A program made the position numbers and the translations under genes. The notes under the pieces were generated by a model. That model was not told the origin of the DNA, made no database searches, and was given only the letters and a program-made list of their open reading frames with translations. Below, piece by piece: positions 43,124 to 50,841 of a stretch of 64,000 bases of DNA; the stretch's first letter is position 1; each line of letters opens with the position of its first letter. Source of the stretch: an uncultured Rhizobiaceae group bacterium. Lineage in GTDB: Bacteria; Pseudomonadota; Alphaproteobacteria; Rhizobiales; Rhizobiaceae. The stretch is from contig CALHBJ010000010.1 in assembly GCA_937930845.1 (NCBI GenBank), positions 1 through 64,000 of the forward strand, in the 5' to 3' direction.

Positions 43124-43831
43124 TTACTTATCAACAAGTTGCAGGAGGTTTTCAGCAAGGACAGAATTGCTGGACATAACCGGTTTTCCAATTGCCTGAC
43201 TCACTTCATCGAGCAGGTCGATGGTTTTGAGATTGGTGCAGGACATAAACACCGCTTCAACCTCATCGCGAACACCAAGGGATTTGGCAGCATCAACAAT
43301 CGATTGACGGTCAATCCAGGCCACACGTGAATCATTGGCCTCGTTGAACGATCCAAATACCGGCGATTCAATGCCGTGTTCGGCCAGGACAGACCGCAAA
43401 TGCGCACTCACCGATTCCGTATAGGGAGACAGGAATGCAATCCGCGATATATTGCGTCGGCGGCAGGCATCCACCAGTGACGAAACCGGCTCGGTCACGG
43501 CATCGCAATCACAGCCCTGTTTGACCAGTTCACCAATCCGGCCCACGCCAATAACCGATGTGCCCGATGTGCAGCAATAGGCGACGCCCTTGAAGTGGGC
43601 GTTGCGGGGAAACAATTGCGCCGATCCTGAAATTTCATCCGCCATCGCACCTAAAGTTTCGTGGGTCACTTCAGTTCCATTAGGCACCCGGCTGACAAAC
43701 AGATTGCATTTTTCCGGCGGCAAAAGGCGGCGCAAATCGCTTTCAATCGTCTCATCGGTTTGCAGCACAATGATGCCCACATTTGGCAAACGCTCCGATT
43801 GGGAGATCATTTCATAGGCAAAATCTGTCAT
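43124..43831 (-). CDS. Asp/Glu racemase superfamily protein (maleate isomerase / EutA-like)
   Basis: A 235-residue two-cysteine isomerase/decarboxylase-type enzyme. The two catalytic cysteines are in AYCCTSGTSVIG and VFMSCTNLKTIDL, the arrangement seen in maleate isomerase and arylmalonate decarboxylase. EutA of the rhizobial ectoine-utilisation operon belongs to the same family. The start is ATG 43831, overlapping the M24 gene stop as ATGA, not the 43867 start in the ORF track. Last gene of the coupled operon. Substrate unknown; maleate-like diacids or a hydantoin/ectoine intermediate are options. Confidence 0.82.
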   Translation of the reverse strand: MTDFAYEMISQSERLPNVGIIVLQTDETIESDLRRLLPPEKCNLFVSRVPNGTEVTHETLGAMADEISGSAQLFPRNAHFKGVAYCCTSGTSVIGVGRIGELVKQGCDCDAVTEPVSSLVDACRRRNISRIAFLSPYTESVSAHLRSVLAEHGIESPVFGSFNEANDSRVAWIDRQSIVDAAKSLGVRDEVEAVFMSCTNLKTIDLLDEVSQAIGKPVMSSNSVLAENLLQLVDK

Positions 43832-45006
43832 ATCGCTTGATCCAGTACAGGCAGTCCCTTTGGGCACGGTTTGGTCAGATAGCGCGCACCCGTTTCTTCA
43901 ATAACCACGTTTTCCTCATGTACGAGCATGCATCCGTCACGGGTCAATATGGAAGGCTCCAGCGTCAACACCATTCCGGTTTTAAGTTCGCTCGTATCAC
44001 CGGGAATGAGTGAGGGCCATTCGGTCAGTTGAATGCCAAGGCCGTGGCCAAGGCGACCGTTTTCAGACGTTCCTGCCCCGCCGGTCAGTACCTGATCCAT
44101 CGCGGCAAATATATCGCAGGCCCGCTGTCCTGGCCTGATCGCTTCAAACCCGGCCTGGGTTGCTTCGATAAGTACATCGTAGGCGGCAGCTGTTTCATTA
44201 TCCGCCGGGCCGAGGGAGAAATTGCGGTCAAAATCACAAAAATAACCGTCCCAAACCAGCCCGGTATCCAGCATGAGAATATCACCATTTTGCAAGGGCG
44301 CACTGGTGGCCGGCGAAATGACATCATCATAACCACAGGGCCCGTGCCCACCTGCAAGATAGGGCACCCAATCCGCCCCTTGCGCCAAACACGCCCGCTG
44401 AAATTCACGGCAAACCATGTCGAAACCAACACCGGGCCGGGCAAATTCACGCACGTTTGCAAATGCCCGTTCAGCGATCCCACAGGCATTTTCAATCTTT
44501 TCGATTTCGGCCTGGGATTTCACCATGCGCAAATTGGCAACAATCCCACAATCGCCCTCAATGCGCACAGGTCCAACCATCTGCGTGAGACGCTGAAAAT
44601 CGGCCAGCGGCATACGAACATGGGTTTCAATCCCGTCCGGCGTTCCCACGCGCCCGTCTTTAAACAGTTCAGACAGTGTATCCGCCAACAGCGACACACC
44701 ATCATCTTTCAAATCAGGCGACGACCATGTGCGGATATCGCGAACCGCCGTGCGCCGCATCAAGGGTGCACCAATGGTTGGGATCACTGCCACCGGCTCC
44801 CCGGACTGGGGAATAATGAGAAACCATGGCCGTGTCGGGCTTTCCCAGAAACGGGTCAGAAAACCGGTGAAATAATAAAACTCCGCCGGAGTGGTCAGCA
44901 GCAGTCCGTCCAAGTTATTGCGCGCCAGTTCAGCTTGTGCACCCGCAATGCGCCGGGCAAATTCGCCAGCGGCAAAACCACGAGCAGGCGCAGCTTTTTC
45001 CATCAT
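43828..45006 (-). CDS. M24-family metallohydrolase (Xaa-Pro dipeptidase / ectoine-hydrolase-like)
   Basis: A 392-residue pita-bread-fold enzyme with the creatinase-type N-terminal domain. The dinuclear metal ligands are visible: Asp in DILMLDTGLVWDGYFCDFDR (two Asp), His in GRLGHGLGIQ, Glu in LTLEPSI and Glu in LVHEENVVI. Close functional analogues are Xaa-Pro dipeptidases and the ring-opening ectoine hydrolase DoeA/EutD. Coupled by ATGA to the PLP-lyase gene upstream and the EutA-like gene downstream. In ectoine operons the same three families co-occur. Confidence 0.85.
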   Translation of the reverse strand: MMEKAAPARGFAAGEFARRIAGAQAELARNNLDGLLLTTPAEFYYFTGFLTRFWESPTRPWFLIIPQSGEPVAVIPTIGAPLMRRTAVRDIRTWSSPDLKDDGVSLLADTLSELFKDGRVGTPDGIETHVRMPLADFQRLTQMVGPVRIEGDCGIVANLRMVKSQAEIEKIENACGIAERAFANVREFARPGVGFDMVCREFQRACLAQGADWVPYLAGGHGPCGYDDVISPATSAPLQNGDILMLDTGLVWDGYFCDFDRNFSLGPADNETAAAYDVLIEATQAGFEAIRPGQRACDIFAAMDQVLTGGAGTSENGRLGHGLGIQLTEWPSLIPGDTSELKTGMVLTLEPSILTRDGCMLVHEENVVIEETGARYLTKPCPKGLPVLDQAI

Positions 45007-46076
45007 GCAGGCCCTTCACTCAAAACCGCCAGGACAACGGATTCCCGGTTCAGCGAAATCGCCTGTGCCACAGCCTCGTCAAAAAGTGCAGCAACCCCCG
45101 CGCCCCCCGAAGGCGATGTGGCGAGATCCATATGCGCCAGGCGTGCCACCATTTCCGCCACCTGTTCATCGCTCAAAGTCACGAAATAATCGGCGTCACG
45201 GGCCAGGCCTTTCAGGGCAATCAACGACGCTTCCTTACAGTCCAAACGCCCCATATTGGATGTTGGCCCAACCGTGTTCACCAACTGCCCCGCCTCAATG
45301 CTGGCCTGCAAGGCTGGCGCAAAAACAGGCTCAACAACCGCTATGACAGGACCATCCCCCCACACCTTACGGAAAAAAGCTGCAAGTGCGGCAGCCATAC
45401 CACCAACACCGGCTTGCAGGAATATATGGCTTGGAGCAGACGCCATTTGCTCAGCAGCTTCAGCAGCAGCAACAAGATAGCCTTCCATCAGCCGGTAGGG
45501 CGTGTCGAAATAGCCCTCCCAGGAGGTGTCGGAGAGCACAATCATATCTTCCGATTTGGCCGCCTCCAGCGCCGCATTCATGCTTTGCTCATAGTCTGAA
45601 CCATGAATGCGCACATCCGCCCCCATGTCGCGAAGTCGTTCAGCAAAGGAAGCTGGCACGGTTTCCGCCAGATAAATAACCGCCTTGGCGCCAAAAATGC
45701 GCGCCCCCGCCGCAACCGACAATCCGTGATTGCCCGCACTAGCCGTGACAAAGGTTTCGCCCGTGAGAGCTGAGGCATAGTCTTCACCCACCACCCGTTC
45801 AGCCGCCTTGTGCGCGATGACATAGGCCGCACCCAGGGCCTTGAAACTGCCCAGCCCCATGCGGCTTCGTTCATCCTTGATGAACACGTTCTTCACACCA
45901 GCCTCGTTGGCAAGTTGCTCATGTTCCACAAGCGGCGTATTTGCCGCTGCCGGACACAGCGCCAACAGCTTTTGCACCGCTGCCACATCAACGCTTGGAT
46001 ATGGCGTCTGCTTCGGCAGATCGATTGCCTGTTTGGATATCCGCCAGGCATTGGCGAGAACTGTTGAATTGCTCAT
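45003..46076 (-). CDS. PLP-dependent ammonia-lyase (diaminopropionate ammonia-lyase-like)
   Basis: A 357-residue fold-type II PLP enzyme. The PLP lysine lies in FIKDERSRMGLGSFKALGAA. The motif SDTSWEGYFDTPYRLMEGYL and the glycine loop QAGVGGMAAALAAFF resemble 2,3-diaminopropionate ammonia-lyase (YgeX) more than threonine dehydratase. It would deaminate a 2,3-diamino- or 3-substituted amino acid to a keto acid plus ammonia. ATGA overlaps on both sides. The equivalent slot in ectoine operons is held by the threonine-dehydratase homologue EutB, so the substrate may differ. Confidence 0.83.
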   Translation of the reverse strand: MSNSTVLANAWRISKQAIDLPKQTPYPSVDVAAVQKLLALCPAAANTPLVEHEQLANEAGVKNVFIKDERSRMGLGSFKALGAAYVIAHKAAERVVGEDYASALTGETFVTASAGNHGLSVAAGARIFGAKAVIYLAETVPASFAERLRDMGADVRIHGSDYEQSMNAALEAAKSEDMIVLSDTSWEGYFDTPYRLMEGYLVAAAEAAEQMASAPSHIFLQAGVGGMAAALAAFFRKVWGDGPVIAVVEPVFAPALQASIEAGQLVNTVGPTSNMGRLDCKEASLIALKGLARDADYFVTLSDEQVAEMVARLAHMDLATSPSGGAGVAALFDEAVAQAISLNRESVVLAVLSEGPA

Positions 46077-47047
46077 GAGTTTGCAAACACCTGTTTTTCA
46101 ATCCAGTCATAAGTTGGCTTCAACCCATCAGCCAGTGATGTGGAAGGTTGCCAACCCAGTTTTTGCGCAATGAGTTGGTTATCACTGTTGCGCCCACGCA
46201 CCCCTTGCGGGCCAGGAATATGGTTTTTTCTAAGCTCTTTTCCAGCAATGGAACTCACAATGTCTACGAGGCTGTTGATCGTCACCATTTCATCGGAGCC
46301 GATGTTCACCGGCCCTTGAAAATCGGAATGCATCAGCCGCAAAAACCCTTCCACGCATTCATCCACATACAGGAATGAACGGGTCTGCAACCCATCCCCC
46401 CAGATTTCCACTTCGCCGCCGGACTGGGCGGTGGCAACTTTTCGGCAAATGGCAGCGGGCGCTTTCTCACGCCCATCGCGCCAGCTGCCTTCCGGGCCAA
46501 AAATATTATGCAACCGGGCCACCCGCGGTTCGATCCCGTGATTGCGGCCATAGGCGAGATAGAGTCTTTCGGAAAACAGTTTCTCCCAACCATATTCACT
46601 GTCTGGCGCGGCAGGATAGGCGGAATCTTCGGCGCAATTTGGATTGTCAGGATCCAGCTGATTGTGTTCAGGATACATGCAGGCGGAGGATGTATAGAAT
46701 ATCCGTTTGATGTTTCGCTTGTGACAGGCGTCAAGAACATTGAGATTGATGGTCGCTGAATTGTGCATCACATCGGCATCATTTTCGCCGGTGAAGATGT
46801 ATCCTGCGCCCCCCATATCAGCAGCCAGTTGATAAACCTCATCAAAACGCTGGTCGACGGCCCGGGCAACGAAAGCCTGATCGCGCAAATCGCCCACGAC
46901 AAAATCATCCGCATCGGTTTCAGAATATTCAGGAAACTTCAAATCGGTTCCCCGCACCCAATAGCCTTCAGCTTTCAACCGGCGCACCAGATGATGCCCG
47001 ATAAAGCCCCCTGCTCCGCACACCAAAACCCGTTTGCGTTCAGCCAT
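46073..47047 (-). CDS. NAD-dependent epimerase (GDP-mannose 3,5-epimerase-like)
   Basis: A 324-residue extended short-chain dehydrogenase. The NAD(P) loop is VLVCGAGGFIGHHLVRRL. The catalytic Tyr/Lys is in EYGWEKLFSERL and the preceding serine in YTSSACMYPEHN. QLAADMGGAGYIF, NIFGPEGSWRDGREKAPAAI and WGDGLQTRSFLYVDECVEG are close to plant-type GDP-mannose 3,5-epimerase. It should make GDP-L-galactose/gulose or a related sugar nucleotide. It is unexpectedly coupled (ATGA) to an amino-acid lyase gene; the bond may be accidental or point to a sugar-amino-acid substrate. Confidence 0.85.
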   Translation of the reverse strand: MAERKRVLVCGAGGFIGHHLVRRLKAEGYWVRGTDLKFPEYSETDADDFVVGDLRDQAFVARAVDQRFDEVYQLAADMGGAGYIFTGENDADVMHNSATINLNVLDACHKRNIKRIFYTSSACMYPEHNQLDPDNPNCAEDSAYPAAPDSEYGWEKLFSERLYLAYGRNHGIEPRVARLHNIFGPEGSWRDGREKAPAAICRKVATAQSGGEVEIWGDGLQTRSFLYVDECVEGFLRLMHSDFQGPVNIGSDEMVTINSLVDIVSSIAGKELRKNHIPGPQGVRGRNSDNQLIAQKLGWQPSTSLADGLKPTYDWIEKQVFANS

Positions 47048-47130
47048 ACCAAGGCACCTTTATCTCGTCGCTGCGCTACAAATCGTTTGGCTCATTTGCG
47101 CGCATCATGCAAACAACCACAGGTTCGGTT

Positions 47131-48027
47131 TTAAGAGTTTCGCCCTCGCGCTGCCCGCGCCAACAATTTTTCAGCCTTGCGCAAATGTGGACGATCCAGC
47201 ATCTGCCCCTCCACACCCAGCACCCCTGGATTTCCAGCCGCCGCAAAAGCATCGACAATGGCCTGCCCCTTTGCCAGTTCCTCTGCCGATGGCGTGAAGA
47301 CCTCGTTGATGACAGGAACCTGGGCTGGGTGGATCGCCATTTTGCCAACAAAACCGTCCAGCATTGCGTTCACACATTCTGCCCGGAAACCGGCCTCATC
47401 ACGAAAATCCGGATAGACCGTATCCAGCGCATCCACCTGTGCCGCCACCGCCCCCAACAGGGTTTGCACACGGGCAAATCTGAACACATCGCGATAGCTG
47501 CCATCATCATTGCGCCGCCGCATAGCGCCAATATCAGCCGACAAATCTTCCGCCCCCCAGGTCACTGCGGCCAGCCGCTTGCTAGACCTGCGATAAGTGC
47601 CAGCATTCAATGTGCCAATTGCCGTTTCGGTAATTATCGCGATAATTTCCGTGCTGCCATCGGCAAGGCCATGGTCAACTTCGTGAACCCGCAAAAGAGC
47701 GTCGAGCCGCGTAACATCCTGCCCATGCTCGCTCTTGGGCAACACAATGCCATGGGGTGCCGCGGCCATCACCGCAGTCAGATCATCCCCGGTCAACTCC
47801 GTATCAAATGCATTCACCCGCACAAACAGTCTTGGGCGAAGTGCCACCGCATCAGCGGATAATTGGCCGTGTGCCTGCAAAAAATTCGCCGTAATTTCAC
47901 GTGCGGCCTGTTTATTGTCCAGCGCAACGCTGTCTTCCAGATCAATCAACAACCCATCAGCGCCGCTCGTGAGCGCCTTTTCCAGCTTGCGCGCGCTGTC
48001 ACCGGGGACGAATAGCCAGGAGCGCAT
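47131..48027 (-). CDS. HpcH/HpaI (CitE-like) CoA-ester lyase
   Basis: A 298-residue TIM-barrel lyase of the citrate-lyase-beta/malyl-CoA-lyase family. Conserved blocks are RSWLFVPGDSARKLEKAL, GLLIDLEDSVALDNK (metal-binding acidic residues), LFVRVNAFDT, IIAIITETAIGTLNA, VTWGAEDLSADIG and GKMAIHPAQVPVINEVF. It cleaves or forms a beta-hydroxyacyl-CoA such as malyl- or methylmalyl-CoA. The MaoC stop and this start overlap as TGATG, so the hydratase and lyase act together. The pair resembles mesaconyl-CoA hydratase plus malyl-CoA lyase. Confidence 0.88.
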   Translation of the reverse strand: MRSWLFVPGDSARKLEKALTSGADGLLIDLEDSVALDNKQAAREITANFLQAHGQLSADAVALRPRLFVRVNAFDTELTGDDLTAVMAAAPHGIVLPKSEHGQDVTRLDALLRVHEVDHGLADGSTEIIAIITETAIGTLNAGTYRRSSKRLAAVTWGAEDLSADIGAMRRRNDDGSYRDVFRFARVQTLLGAVAAQVDALDTVYPDFRDEAGFRAECVNAMLDGFVGKMAIHPAQVPVINEVFTPSAEELAKGQAIVDAFAAAGNPGVLGVEGQMLDRPHLRKAEKLLARAARGRNS

Positions 48028-48479
48028 CAGGACGGTTCACGCAACATCATGGCCTGACGGTGGCAACTGCACACCAGTTCGCCATCCTGATTATAGCCCT
48101 TATGCAGGAAATCGACGATGCCACGATCGGGTTTTGACCGCGATTCCCGCACGGCGATAACCTCGGTCACCGCATGTATTGTATCCCCCTGAAACACCGG
48201 GTTCGGGAAGCTGGTTTCCTTAAAGCCAAGATTCCCAATCGTGGTGCCCAGGGTCGTATCCCCAACCGACACGCCAATCACCAAACCAAGCGTGATAATG
48301 GAATTCACCAGCGGTTTGCCCCACATGGTCTGTTCGGCAAAATGCCGGTCTATGTGAAGCGGCTGGGGGTTCAAAGTCATGTTGGAAAACAGCATATTGT
48401 CGCTTTCCGTAATGGTTTTTCGCAACTCGTGCTCAAACACCTGACCCATAAAAAAGGCATCAAAATACAAACCAGCCAT
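48027..48479 (-). CDS. MaoC-like (R)-specific hydratase
   Basis: A 150-residue hot-dog-fold hydratase. The catalytic Asp/His pattern of the hydratase-2 motif is in NPQPLHIDRHFAEQTMWGKP. GKPLVNSIITLGLVIGVSVG, FKETSFPNPVFQGDTIHAVT and DFLHKGYNQDGELVCSCHRQ are typical of the MaoC proteins paired with CitE-like lyases. It probably hydrates an enoyl-CoA to the beta-hydroxyacyl-CoA used by the next gene. First gene of the minus-strand run reaching to 43.1 kb. The 216-nt gap upstream holds no gene. Confidence 0.88.
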   Translation of the reverse strand: MAGLYFDAFFMGQVFEHELRKTITESDNMLFSNMTLNPQPLHIDRHFAEQTMWGKPLVNSIITLGLVIGVSVGDTTLGTTIGNLGFKETSFPNPVFQGDTIHAVTEVIAVRESRSKPDRGIVDFLHKGYNQDGELVCSCHRQAMMLREPS

Positions 48480-48695
48480 CGGACTTTCCCGCAGATTGCA
48501 ACGCGATCAGGCTAAGGTCTGACACAAGTGAGAGCAAGCAAAACCAGCGCTTTGGCGCGACAATCATGGTTACCAACCCCCAAATATTCATAGTGAACGA
48601 AGGATTAAGGTTTGTGCGTTACAAACAGGGTTAGCCCAAAGTGTTTCGGGCGTTGTTTTGTTGCGTAAGTTGCGTTGAGTAGTGTGGAGTAGAGT

Positions 48696-49820
48696 ATGTT
48701 TGTAGAGCGCTTTATGGCGTGGGCTGACGAGGCCTGCGCAATCGAACGGGCGGCTGCTGTTGAAGAACTGGCCCGCCATTACGTCGGTCAAAATATTGCA
48801 GATGAAGACATCGCAGCGACCGAACAGGTTTTCACCATTTTATTGAATGACGACGCCTGCGCGGTGCGGCTGGCAATGGCTCAACGGCTTTCGCCCTGCC
48901 CTTTCACGCCGCGCGTCATCATTTTCAGCCTTGCTCACGATATTGCTGATATCGCCAGCGCGGTTTATGCCGCAGCGCCACATTTTTCCCCCCAGGAACT
49001 GGCGCTGGCCATATCCCACCCCGATCCGTCGGTTCGTCTGGCCATTGCAAACCGCAAGGAACTTGAAGCACCCACCGTGCGCGCCATTTGTGAAGATGGG
49101 TGCCGTGAAACGGTTGTAGCCCTGCTGGACAATCCCATGGTGCGCCTTGGGCCACATTTCATGCATGATATCGCACTGCGGCTGGGCAGCGACGCCGCCA
49201 TTCGTGACCGGTTGAGCGCATGTGATGACATTTTGCCGGTCACCCGCCAGCAATTGGCACACAATCTGGCACAAAGCCTTACAGGGTCCACTGGCCTTAT
49301 CCGCCTGTGCGAAGCCGGTCGCCTGGGTCATGCCGCCCTTGATGCCTGCAACCGTGCCACTGTGGAAATTGCAGCCGCGTGCGATGAAGCCGCCATGTAT
49401 ACCTATGTGGAACATCTTTGCGCATCCGGCCAACTCACCCCTGCTCTTCTGGCGCGCTCCATTTGTGATGGTGAACTGTCTTTGTTTGTCCACGCCCTGG
49501 CCAACCTCACCGGCAGTTCGGTCAAGCGTGTATCAGCGATCATCAGCGATGCCCGCATTCCCGCCTTCCAGGCCTTGTATAAAGCCAGCGGATTGCCCCA
49601 GGGTGCTTACGGCGTGTTTGTGGCAGCCATCGTCAGCATCAACACGGATGCTTCCATGAACATGGTCCTGGAAGACGTGATGGAAGCAGTTGCCGATGAT
49701 GACACCGTCAGCGGCGATGTACTTGCCCTGCTTGGTCGTATGGCAGCTGAACGGGGACGCGCCACTGCCCGGGCGACCTCTTTGGAACAGCCTGCGGAAT
49801 TGTTCCTGGAAGCGGCTTAA
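48696..49820 (+). CDS. DUF2336 domain protein (HEAT-like helical repeats)
   Basis: A 374-residue, all-helical cytoplasmic protein of unknown function, typical of Alphaproteobacteria. Repeats with a HEAT-like cadence are visible, for example DDACAVRLAMAQRLS, HPDPSVRLAIANRKEL and CRETVVALLDNPMVRLG. The C-terminal half (about 200-340) has the DUF2336 pattern of paired helices ending GLPQGAYGVFVAAIVSINTD. GGAG precedes the ATG by 8 nt. Followed by a hairpin and tRNA-Leu on the same strand. Confidence 0.85.
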   Translation: MFVERFMAWADEACAIERAAAVEELARHYVGQNIADEDIAATEQVFTILLNDDACAVRLAMAQRLSPCPFTPRVIIFSLAHDIADIASAVYAAAPHFSPQELALAISHPDPSVRLAIANRKELEAPTVRAICEDGCRETVVALLDNPMVRLGPHFMHDIALRLGSDAAIRDRLSACDDILPVTRQQLAHNLAQSLTGSTGLIRLCEAGRLGHAALDACNRATVEIAAACDEAAMYTYVEHLCASGQLTPALLARSICDGELSLFVHALANLTGSSVKRVSAIISDARIPAFQALYKASGLPQGAYGVFVAAIVSINTDASMNMVLEDVMEAVADDDTVSGDVLALLGRMAAERGRATARATSLEQPAELFLEAA

Positions 49821-49843
49821 GCGACTTAAAAAAACAATAGCAC

Positions 49844-49863
49844 AGGCGGCATCAATGCCGCCT
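49844..49863. terminator. Candidate hairpin after the DUF2336 gene
   Basis: AGGCGGC-ATCAAT-GCCGCCT is a perfect 7-bp stem, extendable to 9 bp with a 2-nt loop. The A-run lies to its left and only TT follows, so plus-strand termination would be weak. Confidence 0.35.
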
Positions 49864-49932
49864 TGCGCCCACCTGCAACGCTTGGTAAGAGCGACCCATT
49901 CCGGCACCCAAGTCGCTGGAAAGCCAAAGCGC

Positions 49933-50017
49933 GCGGCTGTGGCGGAACTGGTAGACGCGCCAGATTTAGGTTCTGGTATCGCAAGATGTGGGGGTTCGAG
50001 TCCCTTCAGCCGCACCA
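49933..50017 (+). tRNA. tRNA-Leu (TAG)
   Basis: 85 nt with a class II variable arm. Acceptor GCGGCTG/CAGCCGC, D-arm with GGCGGAACTGGTAGACGC, anticodon stem-loop CCAGATTTAGGTTCTGG (TAG), variable arm TATCGCAAGATGTG, T-arm GGGGTTCGAGTCCCT, discriminator A and encoded CCA. Confidence 0.96.
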
Positions 50018-50058
50018 TCAACAAATCCAATACCCGTTTGCAAAAATTGCAGCACGGC

Positions 50059-50841
50059 TTATTGGACAGCTTTTGCTTTTTTCTTGCCCTTATTGCGCAA
50101 CACATGGCTGTAGGCTGGATTGTACAAATCGCTGTCACGAAATTCCACATCCCCCATCACCGGGCCAACGAGAATGAGCGCCGTGCGGGTGATTTTTGCC
50201 TTGCGCACCTCGTCCTTCATTTCTGCCAGCGTGGTGCGAATGTATAATTCATCCGGCCAGGTCGCCCGATAGGCAATCACCACGGGGCAGTCGGCCCCGT
50301 AATAGGGTTCCAGCGCTTCACGAATATAGACCAGATTGCGAATGGACAGGTGAATGGCGAGTGTCGCGCCGGACTGGCCCAAAATCTCCAACTGTTCACC
50401 CGGCGGCATGCTGGAAGCCTTCATGCCCGTGCGTGTGATGATCACGGTTTGGGCGATTTCCGGCAGGGTCAGTTCGGTTTTCAATTTCGCAGCCGCCCCG
50501 GCAAAAGCCGGCACGCCAGGCACCACATCATAATCGATCCCCAGGGCATCGAGACGGCGCATTTGTTCGGCAACCGCGCCGTAAATTGCCGGATCACCCG
50601 AATGCACCCGCGCCACATCCTCGCCACGCTCATGGGCAGCACGCATTTCTTCCACAATGGCATCAAGATGCATGGGCGCGGTGTCCATCACCAACGCATC
50701 GTCGGGCGCTGCTGCAACGATTTCCTCCGGTACCAGCGACCCGGCATAGAGGCACACGGGACACTTTTCGATCAACCGCAAACCGCGCACAGTAATGAGG
50801 TCCGGTGCCCCCGGCCCGGCGCCAATAAAATATACACTCAT
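50059..50841 (-). CDS. cobM: Precorrin-4 C11-methyltransferase
   Basis: A 260-residue SAM-dependent corrin methyltransferase (CobM/CbiF) that methylates C-11 of (cobalt-)precorrin-4. It has the N-terminal glycine loop VYFIGAGPGAPDLITVRGLR, the CLYAGSLVPEE segment, VHSGDPAIYGAVAEQM, the CbiF-type substrate region VVPGVPAFAGAAAKLKTEL and IITRTGMKASSMPPGE. The basic tail (RNKGKKKAKA) is unusual. Last gene of the cob run, coupled to cbiG/cobJ by ATGA. Confidence 0.95.
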   Translation of the reverse strand: MSVYFIGAGPGAPDLITVRGLRLIEKCPVCLYAGSLVPEEIVAAAPDDALVMDTAPMHLDAIVEEMRAAHERGEDVARVHSGDPAIYGAVAEQMRRLDALGIDYDVVPGVPAFAGAAAKLKTELTLPEIAQTVIITRTGMKASSMPPGEQLEILGQSGATLAIHLSIRNLVYIREALEPYYGADCPVVIAYRATWPDELYIRTTLAEMKDEVRKAKITRTALILVGPVMGDVEFRDSDLYNPAYSHVLRNKGKKKAKAVQ

